Shown: positions 11,329-22,295 of the stretch, piece by piece
How positions within the stretch are numbered: position 1 is the first letter of the stretch
How the letters are laid out: every line of letters begins with the position of its first letter
Assembly: GCF_000717175.1 (NCBI RefSeq)
Contig: NZ_JNYD01000001.1
Location: 186,001 to 250,000 of the forward strand
Direction of reading: 5' to 3'
DNA: 64,000 bases
Source: Pseudonocardia autotrophica
Lineage (GTDB): Bacteria; Actinomycetota; Actinomycetes; Mycobacteriales; Pseudonocardiaceae
Notes under the pieces: generated by a model
What the model was told of the DNA's origin: nothing
What the model saw: the letters and a program-made list of their open reading frames with translations, nothing else
The model's database searches: none
Position numbers and translations under genes: made by a program

Positions 11329-12060
11329 ATGGCGATGGGTCACGGCGGGCGCGCCGGGGGACCACGGGCGGGAACGGCGGCGCCGCGGCGTCCGCGCCGC
11401 CCGCGGGCCGTCCTCGTCGACGTCTACGACACGGTCCTGCGGACGGATGCGCTGCGCCGCCGGTTCGTCGACGTGGGGCGGCCCGAGCACGAGTACGAGC
11501 TGTTCCTCGCGCACGCGCTGCGCGACGCCATGGGCTTCGCGCTGGCCGGCACCCCGACCGCCTTCGGCCGGGTGCTGGCCGACGCGCTGCGCTCCGCGAC
11601 CGGCCACAAGCTCTCGGACGACGCGCTCGCCCACATCCGGGAGGGTTTCACCGCCCTGCCCGCCTTCGCCGACGCCGAGCCCGCCCTGACCGTGCTCGCC
11701 CGCTCCCGCGTCCCCGCCTGGGCGGTGGCGCAGGGCAGCGGCGACCACACCTCGAGTGCGCTCGACGCCACCGGGCTGCGCACCTACCTGCGCGGGACCG
11801 TGGCCAGCGACGACCTGGGCGTGCTGCCACCGGACCCGGAGGCCTACCGGCTGGCCTGCGCCGCCGCCCGGGTCGACCCGGAGACCACCGCCTTCGTGTC
11901 CGCCCACGGGTACCTCGTGCACGGGGCGATGCGGGCCGGCCTGGTCGGCGCGCTGGTGCTGCGCGAGGGCGAGGGTGCCCCCGCCACGATCGACCTGCCG
12001 CACGTGACGGGCACCTCGCTCGTCACGACCGTCGAGGCGCTGCTCGACCTGCCCAGCTGA
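11329..12060 (+). CDS. HAD-like protein with altered catalytic motifs
   Basis: The 243-residue protein aligns with haloacid-dehalogenase-type hydrolases. Motif I is present as DVYDTVLRT (Asp31, with Asp34 near the usual general-acid position). The motif II region is AVAQGSGDHTSSALDATGL. The motif III lysine, expected in a KPDPxxY context, is replaced by proline (LPPDPEAY). The motif IV region reads SAHGYLVHGAMRAG and lacks the expected acidic pair. Phosphatase or dehalogenase activity is therefore uncertain. ATG codons at 11329 and 11335 are both possible; GAGGTG precedes the first. It is convergent with the DUF2786 gene. Confidence 0.6.
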   Translation: MAMGHGGRAGGPRAGTAAPRRPRRPRAVLVDVYDTVLRTDALRRRFVDVGRPEHEYELFLAHALRDAMGFALAGTPTAFGRVLADALRSATGHKLSDDALAHIREGFTALPAFADAEPALTVLARSRVPAWAVAQGSGDHTSSALDATGLRTYLRGTVASDDLGVLPPDPEAYRLACAAARVDPETTAFVSAHGYLVHGAMRAGLVGALVLREGEGAPATIDLPHVTGTSLVTTVEALLDLPS

Positions 12061-12088
12061 TCCCGGCCCGGGGGCCCGGGTCCGGCGG

Positions 12089-12868
12089 TCAGCCCGGGCC
12101 GGCGGCCAACCCGCGTGGCCCCGACCGACGACCGTCGATCCGCCGCCCGCCCAGGTCGGCCCGGCGGCCCGCCTCGGCCCCCTCGTCGAACCCGCTGCCC
12201 GAGAGCGACGGCCGCCGCGCCCGCGCCAGCTGCGGGAACGCCTCGGCGTAGGCCCGGTCGACCTGCGCACCGCGGTCGACCAGCACCAGCGCGGTGCCCA
12301 CGGCCCGCTCCCCGCCGTCGCCCGCGGTCGCCTCGGCGGCCGCCCGCTCCTCGGCCTCCAGCAGCCGCTGGTGCACCTGGGCCGCGAAGCCCTGCAGCCA
12401 GGACCGCCGGTACGCCGCGACCGACTCGCCCGGCCAGGGCGGTCTCAGCCGCACCAGCTGGCCCGTGGCCTGCAACAGCAGCGACGTGTAGAGCAGCTCG
12501 ACCCGCTCGCGGTCCGACCCGAACCCGAACACCGTGACCGCGGCGACCTTGCCGCCGGCCGCTCCGTGCATCACCCACCGGCAGCGCAGTGCCGCCGCGG
12601 TCCAGCCCAGCAGCCGGGCCTTGCCCGCGGAGTACGGGTCCTCCATCCCGATCCGGACCATGCCGATCTCGTCCCGCCGCGGATCGTCCGCCGCGAGCAG
12701 CGCCTCGTCGATCCCGTGCCGGGCCATCAGCTCGACGGCCTTGGCGTTGTAGGTCTCGGCCTCCTCGGGCGTGCCGGCCCGCTCGGCCTTGGCCAGCAGC
12801 TTGCGGACGCGGTCCAGCCGGTCCGCACGATCGGCGCGGGCGGGAGAGAGGGGGGTGCCGGTGGTCAT
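12089..12868 (-). CDS. DUF2786-domain protein
   Basis: This 259-residue protein carries an N-terminal DUF2786 module ([20 protein letters not shown], then [12 protein letters not shown]), found in actinobacteria and phages with no assigned function. A central region near residue 115 reads [20 protein letters not shown], a conserved part of the longer family members. The C-terminus is Gly/Arg-rich and likely disordered. The ATG at 12868 was chosen over longer options because AAGGAAGG lies upstream and a -10-like TAGACC is at 12914-12909. It is transcribed towards the HAD gene. Confidence 0.7.
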   Translation of the reverse strand: MTTGTPLSPARADRADRLDRVRKLLAKAERAGTPEEAETYNAKAVELMARHGIDEALLAADDPRRDEIGMVRIGMEDPYSAGKARLLGWTAAALRCRWVMHGAAGGKVAAVTVFGFGSDRERVELLYTSLLLQATGQLVRLRPPWPGESVAAYRRSWLQGFAAQVHQRLLEAEERAAAEATAGDGGERAVGTALVLVDRGAQVDRAYAEAFPQLARARRPSLSGSGFDEGAEAGRRADLGGRRIDGRRSGPRGLAAGPG

Positions 12869-12883
12869 CGGGGAGCCTTCCTT

Positions 12884-12897
12884 CGAACGGCCGTTCG
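12884..12897. promoter_or_regulatory. Perfect 14-bp palindrome in the DUF2786 leader
   Basis: CGAACGG followed directly by CCGTTCG is a perfect 14-bp palindrome, 16 bases upstream of the DUF2786 start and just downstream of a minus-strand TAGACC (12914-12909). Its position, roughly +5 to +18, suits a repressor site. The cognate regulator is unknown. Confidence 0.4.
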
Positions 12898-13019
12898 GGT
12901 CGAGGAACGGTCTACCCGACCGCACCGACAGTTCCGGTTGGATACACCCCCGGCCGCCGGGCGCCGACACCGCCCGGGCGGCACGGCGTGTCGGGGGGCC
13001 GCTCTACGCTGGGGAGGCC

Positions 13020-15143
13020 ATGCCCGACCCCGCCACCTACCGCCCGGCCCCGGGGACGATCCCCGAGGCCCCGGGCGTGTACCGCTTCTCCGACCCGCAG
13101 GGCCGGGTGATCTACGTCGGCAAGGCGAAGAGCCTGCGCCAGCGGTTGAACAGCTACTTCGCCGACATCGCCGGCCTGCACCCGCGCACCCGGCAGATGG
13201 TGACCACGGCCGGCCACGTGCAGTGGACGGTCGTCGGCACCGAGGTCGAGGCCCTCCAGCTCGAGTACAACTGGATCAAGGAGTTCGACCCGCGGTTCAA
13301 CGTCCGCTACCGGGACGACAAGACCTACCCGGTCCTCGCGGTCACGCTGAACGAGGAGTACCCCCGGCTGCACGTCTACCGCGGCCCGCGGCGCAAGGGC
13401 GTCCGCTACTTCGGCCCGTACGCCCACGCGTGGGCCATCCGCGAGACCCTCGACCTGCTGCTGCGCGTGTTCCCCGCGCGGACCTGCAGCGCGGGCGTGT
13501 TCAAGCGGCACGGCCAGATCGGCCGCCCCTGCCTGCTCGGCTACATCGACAAGTGCTCGGCGCCGTGCGTCGGCCGGGTGGACGCCGAGGAGCACCGCCG
13601 GATCGTCGAGGACTTCGCCGAGTTCCTGTCCGGTCGCACGGACCGGATGGTCCGCGAGCTGGAGCGCCGGATGCAGACCGCGTCCGAGGAGCTGGAGTTC
13701 GAGAAGGCCGCCCGGCTGCGGGACGACATCGGCGCCCTCAAGCGGGCCATGGAGCGCCAGGCCGTGGTGCTGGGCGACGGCACGGACGCGGACGTCGTCG
13801 CCTTCGCCCAGGACGAGCTCGAGGCCGCCGTCCAGGTCTTCCACGTGCGCGGCGGCCGGGTCCGCGGGCAGCGCGGCTGGGTGATCGACAAGACGGACGA
13901 CACGCCGGACACCGCGGCGCTGGTCGAGCGGTTCGTCACCCAGTACTACGGCGAGCAGGCCGCGCTGGCCGAGTCCGCCGACGACGCCTCCCAGCCGGTG
14001 CCGAAGGAGATCCTGGTCCCCGAGCTGCCCGCCGACGCGGGGGCGCTGCAGCAGTGGCTGACCGGCCTGCGCGGGTCCCGGGTGAGCCTGCGGGTGCCGC
14101 AGCGCGGCGACAAGCGCGCGCTCGCCGAGACCGTCGAGCGCAACGCCAAGGAGGCGTTCACCCAGCACAAGCTGCGCCGCGCCGGGGACCTCACGGCCCG
14201 GTCCGCCGCGCTGCAGGAGCTGCAGGAGGCCCTGGGCCTGGACCAGGCGCCGCTGCGCATCGAGTGCATCGACGTCAGCCACGTGCAGGGCACCAACGTC
14301 GTCGCGTCGCTGGTCGTGTTCGAGGACGGGCTGGCGAAGAAGTCCGACTACCGCCGGTTCGAGGTCCGCGACGGCGCCCAGGGTGGCGACGTCGCGTCGA
14401 TCGCCGAGGTGGTGCGCCGCCGTTTCCGCCGCTACCTCGCCGAGAACCGGGACGGGGTCGACGGGGCCGGCGGCGCAGCCGGGATCGACGGGGTCGACGG
14501 TCCTCCCGCGGACACCGAGGCCGGCCCCGAGGCGGTCGACGAGTCGATGCCGAAGGTCCGCACCGGCATCGACCCCGAGACCGGCCGGCCGAAGAAGTTC
14601 GCCTACGCCCCGAACCTGCTGGTGGTCGACGGCGGCCAGCCGCAGGTCGAGGCGGCCGCCGACGTGCTGGCGGACCTGGGCGTCCACGACGTGGCGGTGT
14701 GCGGGCTGGCGAAGCGCCTGGAGGAGGTCTGGCTGCCCGGCGACCCGGACCCGGTGATCCTGTCCCGGACCAGCGAGGCGCTGTACCTGCTGCAGCGCGC
14801 GCGGGACGAGGCGCACCGCTTCGCCATCACCTACCACCGCCAGCGTCGTTCCAAGAGCATGGTGGCGTCCGAGCTCGACGGGGTCCCCGGCCTCGGCCCG
14901 GCCCGGCGGCAGGCGCTGCTGAAGCACTTCGGGTCGATGCGGAAGATCCGCGCCGCGGAGGTCGACGAGATCGCCGGCCTGCCCGGCTTCGGCCGGCGCA
15001 CCGCGGAGGCCGTGGTCGCCGCCCTCCACCCGGCGGACGAGGCCGACTCCGGCGGCGGTAACCCGGGGGCCCGAAAAGACGAACAGCACGCAGCCGAGCA
15101 TCAGGCAGCGGGAACGAGCGCGGAGGGGGCGCCCGGCCGGTGA
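13020..15143 (+). CDS. uvrC: UvrABC excinuclease subunit C
   Basis: UvrC makes both incisions around bulky DNA lesions during nucleotide excision repair. The 707-residue protein has an N-terminal GIY-YIG nuclease domain (GVYRF at 19-23, [12 protein letters not shown] at about 31-42), a UvrB-interacting UVR segment ([15 protein letters not shown]), the RNase H-like second nuclease domain ([20 protein letters not shown]) and C-terminal helix-hairpin-helix repeats ([16 protein letters not shown]). A poorly conserved Gly/Asp-rich linker splits the second domain. The ATG has GGAGG upstream and a -10-like TACGCT at 13005-13010. The stop overlaps rapZ as GTGA. Confidence 0.95.
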   Translation: MPDPATYRPAPGTIPEAPGVYRFSDPQGRVIYVGKAKSLRQRLNSYFADIAGLHPRTRQMVTTAGHVQWTVVGTEVEALQLEYNWIKEFDPRFNVRYRDDKTYPVLAVTLNEEYPRLHVYRGPRRKGVRYFGPYAHAWAIRETLDLLLRVFPARTCSAGVFKRHGQIGRPCLLGYIDKCSAPCVGRVDAEEHRRIVEDFAEFLSGRTDRMVRELERRMQTASEELEFEKAARLRDDIGALKRAMERQAVVLGDGTDADVVAFAQDELEAAVQVFHVRGGRVRGQRGWVIDKTDDTPDTAALVERFVTQYYGEQAALAESADDASQPVPKEILVPELPADAGALQQWLTGLRGSRVSLRVPQRGDKRALAETVERNAKEAFTQHKLRRAGDLTARSAALQELQEALGLDQAPLRIECIDVSHVQGTNVVASLVVFEDGLAKKSDYRRFEVRDGAQGGDVASIAEVVRRRFRRYLAENRDGVDGAGGAAGIDGVDGPPADTEAGPEAVDESMPKVRTGIDPETGRPKKFAYAPNLLVVDGGQPQVEAAADVLADLGVHDVAVCGLAKRLEEVWLPGDPDPVILSRTSEALYLLQRARDEAHRFAITYHRQRRSKSMVASELDGVPGLGPARRQALLKHFGSMRKIRAAEVDEIAGLPGFGRRTAEAVVAALHPADEADSGGGNPGARKDEQHAAEHQAAGTSAEGAPGR

Positions 15144-16162
15144 ACGAGGACGGCGAACCGACGACGACGGACACGGCACCGGCGGTGGATCCGGGGGGCG
15201 GCCCCGGCGACACGGCGGCGGCCGCGGCGGCCCGGTGGGCGCCGTCGGCCCCCGCGGTCGGGCCCGGCGACGCCGGGGGCGGCGCGCCGCACGCCCCGTC
15301 GGGCATCGAGGTCGCGCTGGTCAGCGGCCTGTCCGGGGCGGGTCGCAGCACGGCGGCGAAGGTGCTGGAGGACCTCGGCTGGTTCGTGGTGGACAACCTG
15401 CCGCCCGAGCTGATCGAGACCATGGTCGACCTGGGGGCGCGCTCGAGCGGCGAGGTCACCCGGATCGCGGTCGTGATGGACGTCCGCAGCCGGGCCTTCA
15501 CCCGGGACCTCGGCTCGGTGATCCGGGACCTCGACGCCCGCGGGTACAAGCCGCGGCTGCTCTTCCTCGAGGCCTCGGACGCGGTGCTGGTGCGCCGGTT
15601 CGAGCAGAACCGGCGCAGCCACCCGCTGCAGGGCGACGGCCGGCTGGTCGACGGCATCACGGCCGAACGCGAGCTGCTGCGCCCGCTGCGGGAGAACGCC
15701 GACCTCCTCGTCGACACCTCCACCCTGTCGGTGCACCAGCTGCGCTCCCGGATCGAGCAGGGCTTCGAGACGGGCGCCCCGGAGCCGACCCGGGTGAACT
15801 TCCTGTCCTTCGGCTACAAGTACGGCCTGCCGATGGACTCCGACCTGGTCGTGGACATGCGCTTCCTGCCGAACCCGCACTGGATCCCGGAGCTGCGCGA
15901 GCACACCGGACGGGACGCGGACGTCCGCGACTACGTGCTCTCCCAGGAGGGCGCCGAGGAGTTCCTGCGCCGGTACGTCGAGCTGCTCACCCTGGTCGGC
16001 GCCGGCTACCGGCGCGAGGGCAAGCGGTACCTGGCGGTGTCGGTGGGCTGCACCGGCGGCAAGCACCGCAGCGTGGCGATCAGCGAGGAGCTGGCCCGGC
16101 GGCTGGCCGGCGCGGAGGGGGTCGCGGTGAGCGTGACGCACCGCGACCTGGGCCGCGAGTGA
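15140..16162 (+). CDS. rapZ: RapZ-family nucleotide-binding protein (RNase adapter)
   Basis: RapZ (YvcJ) proteins bind nucleotides and, in E. coli, guide RNase E to a small RNA controlling amino-sugar synthesis. The actinobacterial role is less clear. The 340-residue protein has a Walker A-type loop GLSGAGRST near residue 63, the family motif [10 protein letters not shown], and the C-terminal block [12 protein letters not shown] with [11 protein letters not shown]. The first 55 residues are low-complexity Ala/Gly/Pro and weakly conserved. It lies in the uvrC-rapZ-yvcK-whiA order standard in actinobacteria, overlapping both neighbours by four bases. Confidence 0.92.
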   Translation: MNEDGEPTTTDTAPAVDPGGGPGDTAAAAAARWAPSAPAVGPGDAGGGAPHAPSGIEVALVSGLSGAGRSTAAKVLEDLGWFVVDNLPPELIETMVDLGARSSGEVTRIAVVMDVRSRAFTRDLGSVIRDLDARGYKPRLLFLEASDAVLVRRFEQNRRSHPLQGDGRLVDGITAERELLRPLRENADLLVDTSTLSVHQLRSRIEQGFETGAPEPTRVNFLSFGYKYGLPMDSDLVVDMRFLPNPHWIPELREHTGRDADVRDYVLSQEGAEEFLRRYVELLTLVGAGYRREGKRYLAVSVGCTGGKHRSVAISEELARRLAGAEGVAVSVTHRDLGRE

Positions 16163-17211
16163 GCGGGCCCGGCACGGCGGCACGGGTGCCCGGACCCCGC
16201 GCGGACGGCGGCGACGCCCGGGCGGGCCTGCGGGCCGTCGCGCTCGGCGGCGGGCACGGCCTGTCCGCGACCCTGTCCGCGCTGCGGCACATGCCGGAGG
16301 TCGCCGACGTGACCGCCGTGGTCACGGTGGCGGACGACGGCGGCTCCTCCGGCCGGATCCGCCGCGAGCTGGGCGGCCTGCTGCCCCCGGGCGACCTGCG
16401 GATGGCGCTCGTCGCGCTCGCCGCGCAGGACGACGGCGGCCGCCGCTGGGCCGAGCTCGTCCAGCACCGCTTCGGCGGCACCGGCGCACTGGCCGGGCAC
16501 GCCGTCGGCAACCTGCTGCTCGCCGGGCTGATGGAGATCCTCGACGACCCGGTGGAGGCGCTCGACGAGGTCTGCCGGCTGCTCGGCGTCCGCGGCCGGG
16601 TGCTGCCGATGAGCCGGGTCCCGCTGGACATGGAGGCCGAGGTCAGCGGCCTGGACGAGACCGAGCCCGGCCGCGTGCACCGCATCCGCGGGCAGGTCGC
16701 CGTGGCCTCCACCCCGGGACGGGTCGAACGGGTGTGGCTGCACCCGGACCGGCCGCCGGCGTGCGAGCAGGCGGTCGAGGCCGTCCGCGCGGCCGATCTC
16801 GTGCTGCTCGGGCCGGGCTCGTGGTTCACCAGCGTGCTGCCGCACCTGCTGGTCCCGGGGCTGCGCGAGGCCCTGCACGAGACCGCGGCCCGGCGGGTCG
16901 TGGTGCTCAACCTCGCGCCCGAGCCGGGGGAGACCGCGGACTTCTCGCCGGAGCAGCACCTGGCGGTGCTCGCGGCGCACGCCCCGGAGCTGCGGGTGGA
17001 CGCGGTGCTGGCCGACGCGGCGGCCGTGGCGGTACCCCATCGGCTGCGCCGGGCGGCACGGGCGATGATGGGACCCGGCGGCCGGGTGCACCTCGCCCCG
17101 GTCGCGGCGGAGGACCCGCTCGTGCCGCGGCACGAGCCGGCGGCGCTGGCGGCGGCGCTGCGGGAGGTCCTGGCGGCCTCCGCACCGATGCCGGCCGGGG
17201 GGCGGGCATGA
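16159..17211 (+). CDS. yvcK: YvcK/CofD-like gluconeogenesis factor
   Basis: YvcK-family proteins affect carbon metabolism and cell-wall precursor supply and bind UDP-sugars in Bacillus and mycobacteria. The 350-residue protein has the family motifs [16 protein letters not shown] (about residues 28-43), [34 protein letters not shown] and [17 protein letters not shown] short disordered N-terminus precedes the core. The GTG start overlaps the rapZ stop as GTGA. Confidence 0.92.
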   Translation: MSGPGTAARVPGPRADGGDARAGLRAVALGGGHGLSATLSALRHMPEVADVTAVVTVADDGGSSGRIRRELGGLLPPGDLRMALVALAAQDDGGRRWAELVQHRFGGTGALAGHAVGNLLLAGLMEILDDPVEALDEVCRLLGVRGRVLPMSRVPLDMEAEVSGLDETEPGRVHRIRGQVAVASTPGRVERVWLHPDRPPACEQAVEAVRAADLVLLGPGSWFTSVLPHLLVPGLREALHETAARRVVVLNLAPEPGETADFSPEQHLAVLAAHAPELRVDAVLADAAAVAVPHRLRRAARAMMGPGGRVHLAPVAAEDPLVPRHEPAALAAALREVLAASAPMPAGGRA

Positions 17212-17266
17212 GGGGGCAGGCGTACGCGACCGGCGTGCGGACGGACCGGAGGGGGAGGCGCACGGC

Positions 17267-18250
17267 ATGGCGATGACCGCGGCGGTGAAGGACGAGCTCA
17301 GCAGGCTCACCGTGACGAAGCCCTCGTGCCGGCGGGCGGAGGTCGCCTCGCTGCTCCGGTTCGCCGGCGGCCTGCACATCGTGGGCGGCCGCGTGGTGAT
17401 CGAGGCCGAGGTCGACACCGGCTCCGTCGCGCGCCGGCTCCGCAAGGAGATCCACGACCTGTACGGGCACCAGTGCGAGGCGCACGTCATCACCGCGGGC
17501 GGGCTGCGCCGCGGCAACCGCTACGTGATCCGCGTGGTGCGCGACGGGGAGGGCCTGGCCCGGCAGACGGGCCTGCTCGACCAGCGCGGCCGGCCGGTGC
17601 GCGGGCTGCCGCCCGCCGTCGTCTCCGGCGACCTGGACGACGCCGAGGCGGCCTGGCGGGGTGCCTTCCTCGCGCACGGCTCGCTCACCGAGCCGGGCCG
17701 CAGCTCCGCGCTCGAGGTGACCTGCCCCGGCCCGGAGGCCGCGCTGGCGCTCGTCGGCTCGGCGCGCCGGCTCGGGGTCACCGCCAAGGCGCGCGAGGTG
17801 CGCGGGGCGGACCGGGTCGTCGTCCGGGACGGGGACGCGATCGGCGCCCTGCTGACCCGGATGGGCGCGCACGAGTCCGTGATGGCGTGGGAGGAGCGGC
17901 GGATGCGCCGCGAGGTCCGGGCCACCGCCAACCGGCTCGCCAACTTCGACGACGCCAACCTGCGCCGCTCGGCCCGCGCCGCGGTGGCCGCGGCGGCGCG
18001 GGTCCGGCGAGCCCTGGAGATCCTCGGCGAGGACGTCCCGGACCATCTGCTGGCCGCCGGCCGGCTGCGGGCCGAGCACACCCAGGCGTCGCTCGAGGAG
18101 CTCGGCCAGCTCGCCGACCCGCCCATGACGAAGGACGCGGTCGCGGGCCGGATCCGCCGGCTGCTGCACATGGCGGACAAGCGCGCCGCCGACCTGGGCA
18201 TCCCGGACACCGAGTCCGCGGTCACCCCGGAGATGCTCGAAGAGGCGTGA
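17267..18250 (+). CDS. whiA: Sporulation/cell-division regulator WhiA
   Basis: WhiA is a DNA-binding protein that, in Streptomyces, activates division and sporulation genes together with WhiB. It combines an N-terminal domain related to LAGLIDADG homing endonucleases with a C-terminal helix-turn-helix. Here the N-terminal segment starts [14 protein letters not shown] and carries CCRRAE-like and [16 protein letters not shown] features. The HTH is near the C-terminus ([20 protein letters not shown] followed by GRIRRLL). Length 327 is typical. The start lies 55 bases after yvcK, with GGGGGAGG upstream. Confidence 0.95.
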   Translation: MAMTAAVKDELSRLTVTKPSCRRAEVASLLRFAGGLHIVGGRVVIEAEVDTGSVARRLRKEIHDLYGHQCEAHVITAGGLRRGNRYVIRVVRDGEGLARQTGLLDQRGRPVRGLPPAVVSGDLDDAEAAWRGAFLAHGSLTEPGRSSALEVTCPGPEAALALVGSARRLGVTAKAREVRGADRVVVRDGDAIGALLTRMGAHESVMAWEERRMRREVRATANRLANFDDANLRRSARAAVAAAARVRRALEILGEDVPDHLLAAGRLRAEHTQASLEELGQLADPPMTKDAVAGRIRRLLHMADKRAADLGIPDTESAVTPEMLEEA

Positions 18251-18297
18251 CCACCTGCGGAAATGCCGTGCAGGTCACGCCCGCGGGGCCCCTGTGA

Positions 18298-20546
<2,249 letters not shown>

Positions 20547-21332
20547 ATGGCACGCAAGGTCCTCATCGCCGGCAACTGGAAGATGAACCTCAACCACCTC
20601 GAGGCCATCGGCCTGGTGCAGAAGGTCGCCTTCGCGCTGCCGGAGAAGTACTACGACCACGTCGACGTCGCGGTGATCCCGCCGTTCACGGACATCCGGA
20701 GCGTGCAGACCCTGATCGACGGGGACAAGCTCAAGCTCGTCCACGGCGCGCAGGACCTCTCGCCGCACGACTCCGGGGCCTACACCGGGGACGTGTCCGG
20801 GGCGATGCTCGCGAAGCTCGGCTGCACGTACGTCGTGGTCGGGCACTCGGAGCGGCGCGAGATCCACGGCGAGGACGACGGCGTCGTCAACGCCAAGGTG
20901 CGCGCCGCGCTGAAGCACGGGCTGCAGCCGATCCTCTGCGTCGGAGAGGGGCTCGACGTCCGCGAGTCGGGCGCTCAGGTCGCGCACACCACCGCGCAGC
21001 TGGTCGCGGCCCTGGAGAAGGTCACGGCCGAGCAGATCGGCCAGGTCGTCGTGGCCTACGAGCCGGTCTGGGCGATCGGCACCGGCAAGGTGGCGAGCCC
21101 GGCCGACGCGCAGGAGGTCTGCCACGCACTGCGCGAGGCGGTCCGCGAGAAGTACGGCGACCAGGTCGCCGACGCGCTGCGGATCCTCTACGGCGGCTCG
21201 GTGAAGGCGAAGAACGTCGGCGAGATCTTGGCCGAGGCGGACGTCGACGGCGCGCTCGTCGGCGGGGCCTCGCTCGACGCGGACGAGTTCGCGCAGCTCT
21301 GCGCGATCGCCGCGGGCGGCCCGCTGCCCTAG
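20547..21332 (+). CDS. tpiA: Triosephosphate isomerase
   Basis: It interconverts dihydroxyacetone phosphate and glyceraldehyde-3-phosphate. The active-site residues are Asn10 and Lys12 in GNWKMN, His100 in VVGHSERR and Glu172 in [11 protein letters not shown]; the phosphate loop is YGGSVKAKN. Length is 261 residues. The ATG directly follows the pgk stop, so translation is probably coupled. A hairpin 32 bases downstream probably ends the operon. Confidence 0.97.
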   Translation: MARKVLIAGNWKMNLNHLEAIGLVQKVAFALPEKYYDHVDVAVIPPFTDIRSVQTLIDGDKLKLVHGAQDLSPHDSGAYTGDVSGAMLAKLGCTYVVVGHSERREIHGEDDGVVNAKVRAALKHGLQPILCVGEGLDVRESGAQVAHTTAQLVAALEKVTAEQIGQVVVAYEPVWAIGTGKVASPADAQEVCHALREAVREKYGDQVADALRILYGGSVKAKNVGEILAEADVDGALVGGASLDADEFAQLCAIAAGGPLP

Positions 21333-21363
21333 TCGGCCGCGCCCGGTATCCCGCGGACGGCGT

Positions 21364-21386
21364 CCTCGCTCCTTCCGGGAGCGGGG
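21364..21386 (+). terminator. Hairpin after tpiA
   Basis: CCTCGCTCC (21364-21372) pairs with GGAGCGGGG (21378-21386) around the 5-base loop TTCCG, a 9-bp stem with one T-G wobble, 31 bases after the tpiA stop. There is no T-run. It probably ends the gap-pgk-tpiA transcript. Confidence 0.55.
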
Positions 21387-21531
21387 GCGCCGTTCGTGCG
21401 TTCTCGGGAACCGGGGACCTGCCGCGGCCGTTGGACGGTCGGTGGGGTGCGGTCGGCGGTCCGGTAACGGAGCGCCTGTTCCCGGCGACCCACGGAACAC
21501 GGCCCGGGGCGAGCGGGCGAGCGGCGCCGGT

Positions 21532-21537
21532 TACAGT
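21532..21537 (+). promoter_or_regulatory. Probable -10 box for secG
   Basis: TACAGT preceded by CCGGT lies 41 bases before the secG ATG. The 246-base gap between tpiA and secG otherwise holds only the tpiA terminator hairpin and no credible gene. Confidence 0.45.
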
Positions 21538-21578
21538 GGACACCCCTGCCGGGCTTCGAGAGGGCGGATGAGAACGGG

Positions 21579-21815
21579 ATGATCCTGGCGCTCCAGATCG
21601 TGCTGATCGTGTCCAGCGTCGTGCTGGTGCTGCTGATCCTGCTGCACCGCGGACGCGGAGGCGGGCTGTCGAGCCTCTTCGGCGGCGGTGTGCAGTCGAG
21701 CCTCTCGGGGTCGAGTGTCGTCGAGAAGAACCTGGACCGGCTGACGCTGTTCACCGCGGCGATCTGGCTGGTCGCCATCATCGGGACCGGCCTGCTGGTC
21801 AAGGTCGGGGCCTGA
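21579..21815 (+). CDS. secG: Preprotein translocase subunit SecG
   Basis: SecG is the small accessory subunit of the SecYEG channel in the cytoplasmic membrane. The 78-residue protein has two transmembrane helices (about residues 3-22 and 54-75) around a Gly/Ser loop with GLSSLFGGG, a family motif. The position after tpiA matches mycobacteria. The ATG at 21579 gives the standard short N-terminus; an upstream ATG at 21569 is out of frame. Confidence 0.93.
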   Translation: MILALQIVLIVSSVVLVLLILLHRGRGGGLSSLFGGGVQSSLSGSSVVEKNLDRLTLFTAAIWLVAIIGTGLLVKVGA

Positions 21816-21872
21816 CCGAACGCCCTGCAGTCACGCCCTGCACCACAGCGGCGTCGAGCGGAGGAGAGCACC

Positions 21873-22220
21873 ATGGCGATGTCCGGCGGCAACGCGATCC
21901 GAGGTACCCGGGTCGGGGCCGGCCCGATGGGGGAGTCGGAGCGGGGTGAGACCGCCCCGCGCGCCCGGATCCCGTACTTCTGTGCCAACGGCCACGAGAC
22001 GCGGCCGTCGTTCGCGGCCGAGGCGGAGATCCCGGAGTTCTGGGACTGCCCGCGCTGCGGCCTCCCGGCCGGTCGCGAGCAGACCTCGCCGCCCGCCGCG
22101 CCGCGCAACGAGCCGTACAAGACGCACCTCGCGTACGTGAAGGAGCGCCGCTCGGACGAGGACGGCGCCGCCATCCTCGAGGAGGCCCTCGCGCGGCTGC
22201 GCGCCTCGCGCGAGCTCTGA
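21873..22220 (+). CDS. rbpA: RNA polymerase-binding protein RbpA
   Basis: RbpA binds the primary sigma factor and RNA polymerase in actinobacteria and stabilises the open promoter complex. The 115-residue protein shows the family N-terminus NAIRGTRVGAGPMGE, a central zinc-like core with FCANGHE and CPRCGLPA, and the sigma-interacting C-terminus KTHLAYVKERRS. The ATG has GGAGGAG upstream. Its place next to secG differs from M. tuberculosis but suits other actinobacteria. A hairpin follows the stop. Confidence 0.95.
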   Translation: MAMSGGNAIRGTRVGAGPMGESERGETAPRARIPYFCANGHETRPSFAAEAEIPEFWDCPRCGLPAGREQTSPPAAPRNEPYKTHLAYVKERRSDEDGAAILEEALARLRASREL

Positions 22221-22251
22221 CCTGCAGCGAGACACCAGCAGTGACCCGCCA

Positions 22252-22276
22252 CCGGCCCCGCTTCCCGCGGGGCCGG
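22252..22276. terminator. Bidirectional hairpin between rbpA and the P450 gene
   Basis: CCGGCCCCGC (22252-22261) pairs perfectly with GCGGGGCCGG (22267-22276) around the loop TTCCC. The hairpin lies in the 75-base gap between two convergent genes and could terminate both. Confidence 0.7.
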
Positions 22277-22295
22277 CGGCGTTCTCGGCGACGGC

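Noticed and set aside
21387..21400. Further copy of the 44-bp repeat after tpiA
   Set aside because: Only GCCGTTCGTGC is shared with copy A, without the complementary arm; this is too short to separate from chance.
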